A program made the position numbers and the translations under genes. Shown one piece after another: positions 1 to 34,125 of a DNA stretch of 34,125 bases (position 1 is its first letter; every line of letters begins with the position of its first letter). The notes below the pieces were generated by a model that was given only the letters and a program-made list of their open reading frames with translations, was not told where the DNA came from and searched no databases. The DNA is taken from positions 42,118 to 76,242 of the forward strand of contig BLXT01005378.1 of assembly GCA_019648995.1 (NCBI GenBank), read 5' to 3'. This stretch comes from Plakobranchus ocellatus. Lineage: Eukaryota > Mollusca > Gastropoda > Plakobranchidae.

Positions 1-329
1 TCATGGTGTTTGAGCTATAAATAATAAATTGTTTTATTTTTCAAGCAAAAATGTAAAATCAGTGACTCTAAATTAGGCGATTTGCTTCTGAATAATATAA
101 AAAAAAAAAGGATGGAGGGAAAAAAAAAACATATGTAGATCTGAATTTAGAACTTTAGAAAACAGGTTTTTTAAAACTGGAAACTGGCACAAAACCTGAG
201 TTCTGCACACTTTTTTTTCTCTTGCTCATGTGAGATTTTTAAGCATACACAGCTGACATAAACAAAGGAGTAGCAAAATGGTTGGATCCATCAAGTTAAA
301 ATACAGGGCTACCAAATAAAAAAAAAATA

Positions 330-407
330 AAAAAAAGAAAGGAAAAATTGTCAGCCTTTTCAGACAGTTCTTTCTGAAAAGGCTGACAATTTTTTCTTTC
401 TTTTTTT
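330..407. repeat. Long inverted repeat (35-bp stem, 8-nt loop)
   Basis: Bases 337-364 are the reverse complement of 373-400 with a single mismatch, which would be a G-U wobble in RNA. An A-run at 330-336 pairs with a T-run at 401-407 and lengthens the stem to 35 bp. The loop is 365-372. The core TTCTTTCTGAAAAGG recurs directly at about 422-437, so part of the right arm is present a second time. It may be a small fold-back or MITE remnant, or a transcribed hairpin; the sequence does not decide. Confidence 0.85.
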
Positions 408-784
408 ATACTTTTTGGATGGTTCTTTCTGAAAAGGACAACCACAAAAAAGTTTTGAAAATCATTCTCAAATTTTATGACCCGCATTATCTATTGCATC
501 TCAAACACTTCCCCTGCCACTCTCGCTAAACAGATAAGAAGTCTGGGAAACATATATGATTTTGCACACAAAATGATAAAAAATTTCATAATATAACCAT
601 GCAGTGAAGGCATTTTTTCTGTCAAATGTGGACTTTTTGAAGCTAACAATTGTCTGTACCTATATTTGGCAACAAAAACTGGGCAAGATATTCTGAATGT
701 GCACACAAGAAAAGTAAATTTACAAAAGCTTGATTGCTAGTGCTAATTAATATCATGTTATAGAATGACCCTTTAATGATGTGA

Positions 785-824
785 AAATAAAACACAATTT
801 CTTGAGACCATTTGTGTTTTATTT
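785..824. repeat. Inverted repeat with AATAAA on both strands
   Basis: AAATAAAACACAA at 785-797 is the exact reverse complement of 812-824, with a 14-nt loop. Each arm contains the poly(A) signal hexamer read outward on its strand (786-791 plus, 818-823 minus). It could serve as a two-way polyadenylation site, but no gene ending here was found on either strand. Confidence 0.6.
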
Positions 825-1057
825 CTATTTTAATTACTGACACAGACCTGATCAACTAAAACTCAACTGCCATTATATTCAAGGTGATCTTTTTTTCCCC
901 CAAAAAATTTTAAAGATCTATATTTGTTTTTGGACAAAATTGCTGGTCAATTTTAAATATATAATCGTTAACAGTTAATTAAAATTGCTTTCAATTCATC
1001 TTTATTGTCCATAAATAGCTAATTGTGCATTTAATTGGACGTCTTTTTAAAGTGTCA

Positions 1058-1103
1058 TATTTGAAAGCAAAGAATAGTAATATTTGAAAGCAAAGAATAG
1101 TAA
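1058..1103. repeat. 23-bp perfect tandem duplication
   Basis: The unit TATTTGAAAGCAAAGAATAG plus TAA occurs twice head to tail, at 1058-1080 and 1081-1103, without mismatch. No gene is affected. Confidence 0.9.
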
Positions 1104-1736
1104 ACTTTTGGAAAAAGTGATGAACACACATTGGTGGCTGAATCAAAGTTGTTCAGCTCCAATTCAGAAATGAAATGACTTTTGAAATTATGACTTAAAG
1201 GATGCAAAGGATATGTGTTTCTTTTCATTATTTGACATTTATATCCTATATGACAAGTTAGAAAGCAGCCCAACATCAACAGATTTTCTTTTCTTGTGTG
1301 AAATACTCAGTTGCTGAAGTGTGGTCTTTTAGCTCCCTTCAAGTTCCAGCCCCTTTTTGCCTTTTTTCTTTTTGAAATGGTCTTATGTCCCCAAAAATTT
1401 GCAGCCTGAGCTCACACGAATAGATCTAAATTATATCTAGATCTAACTCTAGACCATGCCCTTGATCAGAACAAAATTAACCTAAATTATAATACTGAAC
1501 AATGACTTTAGATCTGGGGAGAGATTTTTTATCATTCACACTTAAGATTTATTATGAACACTGATGAAAAAATGCAGGCAACTTTAGTCAACTGTGGACA
1601 ATATTGAAGCTTACAAAAAAATTGCTCGGCGATTAATACTTGCAAAAATATCTTGTAAACTTTTGGAAAAATCAACACAACTCGCAACTTGCTGGTTTTA
1701 ATGCCAGCCATTTCAGTTGATCAGCTCCAATTCAGA
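1100..1736 (+). repeat. Diverged duplicated segment pair (1100-1168 and 1655-1736)
   Basis: Two anchors recur in the same order. GTAAACTTTTGGAAAAA is at 1100-1116 and 1655-1671, and TCAGCTCCAATTCAGA is at 1153-1168 and 1721-1736. The spacer between anchors differs (36 versus 49 bases). This looks like two aged copies of one segment, either a local duplication or a dispersed element. Confidence 0.6.
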
Positions 1737-2275
1737 GCTACGACTATTTTTAAAACATTTTTGAAGACAGACAATGCAAAGTAAATGGGGATAGTAATGG
1801 GGACAGGCCCGATGACTTCTAGGGTCTAGATCTAGGTTAGCCTTTACCAGCAACAAATGAAATTAAGAGGTTGCTTTAGTTTACACTTAATCGACGACAG
1901 GGCTAACATACATTTTTCGTGTGCATATTAGGAAGTCTTGCCAGATCTTGATACAAAAGACAGACTATAAAATAAAATTCCAAGATTTGGACGCTAAATA
2001 TAGATCTAGATATTGAGAGCTTGTAGATCTAGGCCTAGATCTAGATCTATATTGACTTAGTTGCTATGTCCGATGCTAAAAATGTCTAAATTACACTGAA
2101 TCTTAACCGATTATATCGAGATTCTGCATTAAATGTTATTAAACTCAAGGGAGAAAGATGTGAAATTGTGTTTCTAATTGCGCGTTAGTTTTCTCACTGA
2201 GCAACTAGAACCATTACATTCAGGCCTAGCCTAGCCTCCTAGAGTCTAGATAGGCAGGGTCAAATCTAAATCTAT
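1420..2275. repeat. Cluster of AGATCT / CTAG palindromic words
   Basis: TAGATCTA-type words recur at about 1422-1455, 1511, 1818-1840, 2001-2010, 2023-2050 and 2239-2275. The block 2024-2043 is a 20-bp perfect palindrome centred on AGGCCT. Similar words appear singly in introns (for example near 11640-11720, 13193 and 27087-27135). From recall, such TAGATC-rich text is common in gastropod genomes. Function unknown. Confidence 0.7.
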
Positions 2276-2440
2276 CTTTAAATTATCATGAAGAAAAGAC
2301 ATGCACTTTCAAAGTGAATCTTAACGATGCAAATAACTTCTGACTGCAAAGTCTAGCTTAAACTCTACATTTATCGGTTCGAAATCATATAATATTCATG
2401 CAGACGTGCAAAAAGACCAGTTCAACACAGTGTTTATCTT

Positions 2441-2560
2441 TCTTACCTTGCAAAACTAACGGCTCACTCAGCAGAATAAACTTTCCATACAAAAGAAACA
2501 AAATGTACCTACCGGAAGTATAACGTGCATGTTTACCGGAACTAAAAATATGAACATGCG
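2441..2560. promoter_or_regulatory. Putative (possibly bidirectional) promoter zone
   Basis: An ETS-like site ACCGGAAGT lies at 2511-2519 and a related ACCGGAAC at 2535-2542, with a near-palindrome AACGTGCATGTT between them. On the minus strand a 5' splice-site consensus, CAAG|GTAAGA, falls at 2447/2446. On the plus strand another 5' splice site follows at 2716/2717. Facing donors on either side of ETS-like motifs fit a divergent promoter. No TATA box in a convincing position was seen. This is inference from motifs only. Confidence 0.35.
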
Positions 2561-2716
2561 TAAAAGCATTTGTTATTATATGTATAGATGGATTCTATTT
2601 GTCATTCCTCTCTTAGCCAATCCAAATAATTTTTACTTTCTGATTTGGCATAGCATTCCTCGACTTCGATGTTTACTGTTGTTAGGAGAGGCATTGCGAG
2701 CAATGAAAGTAACCCG
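2543..2716 (+). other. DYNC2H1: Putative untranslated first exon of DYNC2H1 (5' end not determined)
   Basis: Coding exon 2 has a 3' splice site only five bases before its ATG, so an upstream untranslated exon is required. The best candidate ends at 2716 with the donor CCCG|GTAAGT. The start given is nominal because no transcription start can be read. The exon contains ATGs at 2669 and 2703; after splicing, their frames stop inside exon 2, so they would be short upstream frames overlapping the main start. If the exon begins before 2529, a third upstream frame is added. Confidence 0.45.
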
Positions 2717-4415
2717 GTAAGTCCTTTCTGGATAGTTTTTCCAATCAATGAAGATTGATTTTAAGGTATTTTCCCAAAATAAAATGTTGAAAAAAAAAAA
2801 ACAAAGCGTCAAAGCTAAATTTGAGTTATCACTCCATTAGACGTCTATCTCCTCTTGAATGAGGAGATACTGCTTTAGATGTTTGAGGGAAATGTACGTC
2901 TAACGATAATCCTGTCTCAGATTACTCTTTCGTGCAGATAGACTGAGATATCCTTCTTCACCTAAAATGTTCGTGGAAAAGGCTGGATATATCTCAATGG
3001 AAGGGAGAGAGAGAGAGGCCTATATTAGCAGTTTTTAGGACCACGTAGCAGATTGTTATTTTTCACCACAGTCACGGAATGGGCGGGATTGCACATAAAA
3101 GAACCATATTAGAAGAAATGGAAAATCAAAATCGATCGATTAAAACATTCTAACTATATAGGCGCACATCAAAATGTTATTGTAGTATGTAATTTGGTCG
3201 ACCCTGTTATCTGAACTGCAATGGCAAATCCAGGATGGTTCATATAATAATTTGGTACACTGTATCCAAAAAGGCCTTTCATTCTTGAACAAAATATGTA
3301 ATTGCTGTTCTCTGATTTTGAACACATAAAATACTGATATCACTTGATGATGTCCCCAAAAAGAAGAAAAACTCAGATGCTTTGTATATCGGTGTATTCT
3401 TAGTGTGTTCTGCTGTTCATTTGCAGTTTAGGAGCTGCACAACGATGTGAACAATAAGGTAGTACCAAACAATAATACTATGAACTATCAGAACTTTTTT
3501 TTTTTACTTTATGCAAAGATATCCCTTCAAATGTGGATTATAGGCCTATGCAAAGTCTCAATTGTTGTTTATTAAGCACAAGGATTGCCTTGAAGCAAGC
3601 AAATCAAGATTTATAAGTTATAGCTCTTCAAATCAGTGGATTATAAATTATCAAGATTTTTGTTTGTGAAGTCTGATATTATAGTAAGTTATACATAAAG
3701 AAGTATCCTAGTTTAAAAAAGAAAAAAAGTAAGCAGTGATTTCTTGGGCTGTGAAGTTTGAAACATCTACATGGTGTGACTATTCCTTATGGTGTAGATG
3801 TAATTATTTTTCACGGTCATTAACTGTTTGTGAGTATGAGTTTTTTTGTTTGTTTGTTTTTTTTTTTTTTTGTGTTTTTTTTTTAATTCAAACTGCGAAT
3901 TTATAGCTATTTTACTTGTAAATACATATTTCTGTATAATCACGTACATGAACAAATAAGCAGTTGTTACCAGTCTAACAGTGGCTTGCACGCTATTGGA
4001 TCACAGGGTCTCCATTACAAAATGAGCCGAGTTGTGGTTGTGCATGTCTGATTTCAAATGAAAATCACTGGCTAGAAGATGTGAAAACTGCTCATTTCTC
4101 TGTGGTGAATAGTCTATAGATATATGCTCTTGATGTTCTGTGCATTTATAAATTATTGGAAATGTTTCCTTTATTTTAATATTTTGGTTTAATCTCAGTC
4201 ATGTAAACCTGCAGCTTGATTCGTTTTTTTTAGATTGCTACACAAATGTCATTGATGACAATGATTACTTTACACATTATCAAGCTTTAAAACTTGAAAA
4301 TAATACACAAGTACATGCCTTAATAACAATTTCAAAACACATTTCGATGGTTTGTAAGTATTTGTTTTGGACAAAATAATGATTGAAAATTGTTCTTGTT
4401 TTCTGTTCTAAATAG
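2717..4415 (+). other. DYNC2H1: Intron 1 (5' UTR intron)
   Basis: This 1.7-kb AT-rich stretch has no supported coding sequence. It holds a nested hairpin at 2837-2903, a short GA run near 3007-3016, a GC-box-like GGGCGGG at 3081-3087 and T-runs near 3841-3892. The acceptor is TTCTAAATAG before 4416. Confidence 0.5.
2837..2903. repeat. Nested inverted repeat
   Basis: TATCTCCTC (2846-2854) pairs with GAGGAGATA (2861-2869) around a 6-nt loop. An outer pair, TTAGACGT (2837-2844) and ACGTCTAA (2896-2903), encloses it. It lies in intron 1, about 120 bases after the proposed first exon. Role unknown. Confidence 0.55.
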
Positions 4416-4420
4416 GCAAG

Positions 4421-33768
<29,348 letters not shown>

Positions 33769-34125
33769 GTCAGTGGGATCTGGGATAAAGATAAAATCTG
33801 TCATGGATTTTAACACAAAATATTTTTAAATACATGTTAGTGATTTAATTATGAGAAACATTGACCATTTCTATCTGCATGCACAACTGCCATTCATCTT
33901 ACCCAATATAAAGGTCATTTATTTCATTATAAATCATTCTGTCCTTTTAAGATTATTTAATAGCACTATAATATTTAAAATTTAAAATTTCCCCAAAATA
34001 AGACTTTTCACTCCTCCCTCTCCTACTTTTAAGATACCTTATCCAGACCTGCCAACTTTCCGTTTTCGCCGGGAAAAATCCCGGTGAACGCCCATAAATT
34101 CCGTTTTCCGGGCTGCCCCGCTAAA
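33769..34125 (+). other. DYNC2H1: Intron 38 (partial)
   Basis: AT-rich intron sequence up to about 34045, then a GC-rich block listed separately. No exon for the next family segment is present. Confidence 0.85.
34046..34125. repeat. GC-rich block, probable edge of a dispersed repeat
   Basis: The composition changes abruptly to GC-rich. The block has a hairpin CCGGGA-AAAA-TCCCGG (34069-34084) and TTCCGTTTTC twice (about 34058 and 34098). It starts AGACCTGCCAACTTTCC, a pattern I recall from interspersed repeats of several invertebrate genomes. It is cut by the window end, so its family cannot be judged. Confidence 0.5.

Larger units (their letters stand above)
1..2440. other. Upstream non-coding region
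   Basis: No open frame here resembles a known protein on either strand, and the longest are about 70 codons of low-complexity composition. The stretch holds a long hairpin (330-407), a smaller hairpin (785-824), a 23-bp tandem duplication (1058-1103), a diverged duplication pair (about 1100-1168 and 1655-1736) and clustered AGATCT/CTAG words (about 1420-2275). It could be intergenic, or an intron of a divergent minus-strand gene whose first exon would lie near 2448-2520. Confidence 0.6.

Noticed and set aside
2533..2542. RFX X-box (expected for ciliary genes) at GTTTACCGGAAC
   Set aside because: The half-sites do not fit the X-box consensus well. No convincing X-box was found near the promoter zone by eye, though a matrix scan could still find one.
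2529..2720. 63-codon open frame as a small protein gene upstream of DYNC2H1
   Set aside because: It overlaps the proposed untranslated exon, lacks family similarity and runs across a strong 5' splice site; it is better read as a possible upstream frame.

Overview
This is a eukaryotic genomic window that carries the 5' half of one gene on the plus strand, encoding the cytoplasmic dynein 2 heavy chain (DYNC2H1), the motor of retrograde intraflagellar transport in cilia. Thirty-seven coding exons can be placed between 4421 and 33768. Every junction keeps the reading frame, and together they give 6136 coding bases, or 2045 codons plus one base. The protein runs from its start methionine through the tail and linker into AAA1, with intact Walker A, Walker B and sensor motifs, and into the start of AAA2. 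The rest, AAA2 to AAA6 with the stalk and microtubule-binding domain, lies beyond the right edge.

The host is an invertebrate animal. AT-rich introns of a few hundred bases to about 1.5 kb, short exons, many poly-T/poly-A tracts and scattered palindromic AGATCT/CTAG words fit a gastropod mollusc, perhaps a heterobranch. That assignment is inference from genome texture and recall, not from a search.

Layout: 1-2440 is non-coding, with a long near-perfect hairpin, short tandem duplications and a cluster of TAGATCTA words. About 2440-2716 looks like a promoter zone: a plus-strand 5' splice site at 2716/2717 would end an untranslated first exon, and a minus-strand 5' splice site near 2447 suggests a divergent transcript. 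Coding exons then alternate with introns to 33768. The window ends in a GC-rich block that looks like part of a dispersed repeat. Two four-base N gaps lie in introns 5 and 28.

There is only one gene, so no operon or gene cluster can be described. I found no RNA gene, CRISPR array, intact transposon or novel multi-gene system. The points most worth checking are a GC-AG intron, a possible in-frame 84-base cassette exon in the tail region, an upstream 35-bp hairpin, a possible bidirectional promoter and a recent 63-bp tandem duplication. Exon numbers below count the proposed untranslated exon as exon 1, and intron n follows exon n.
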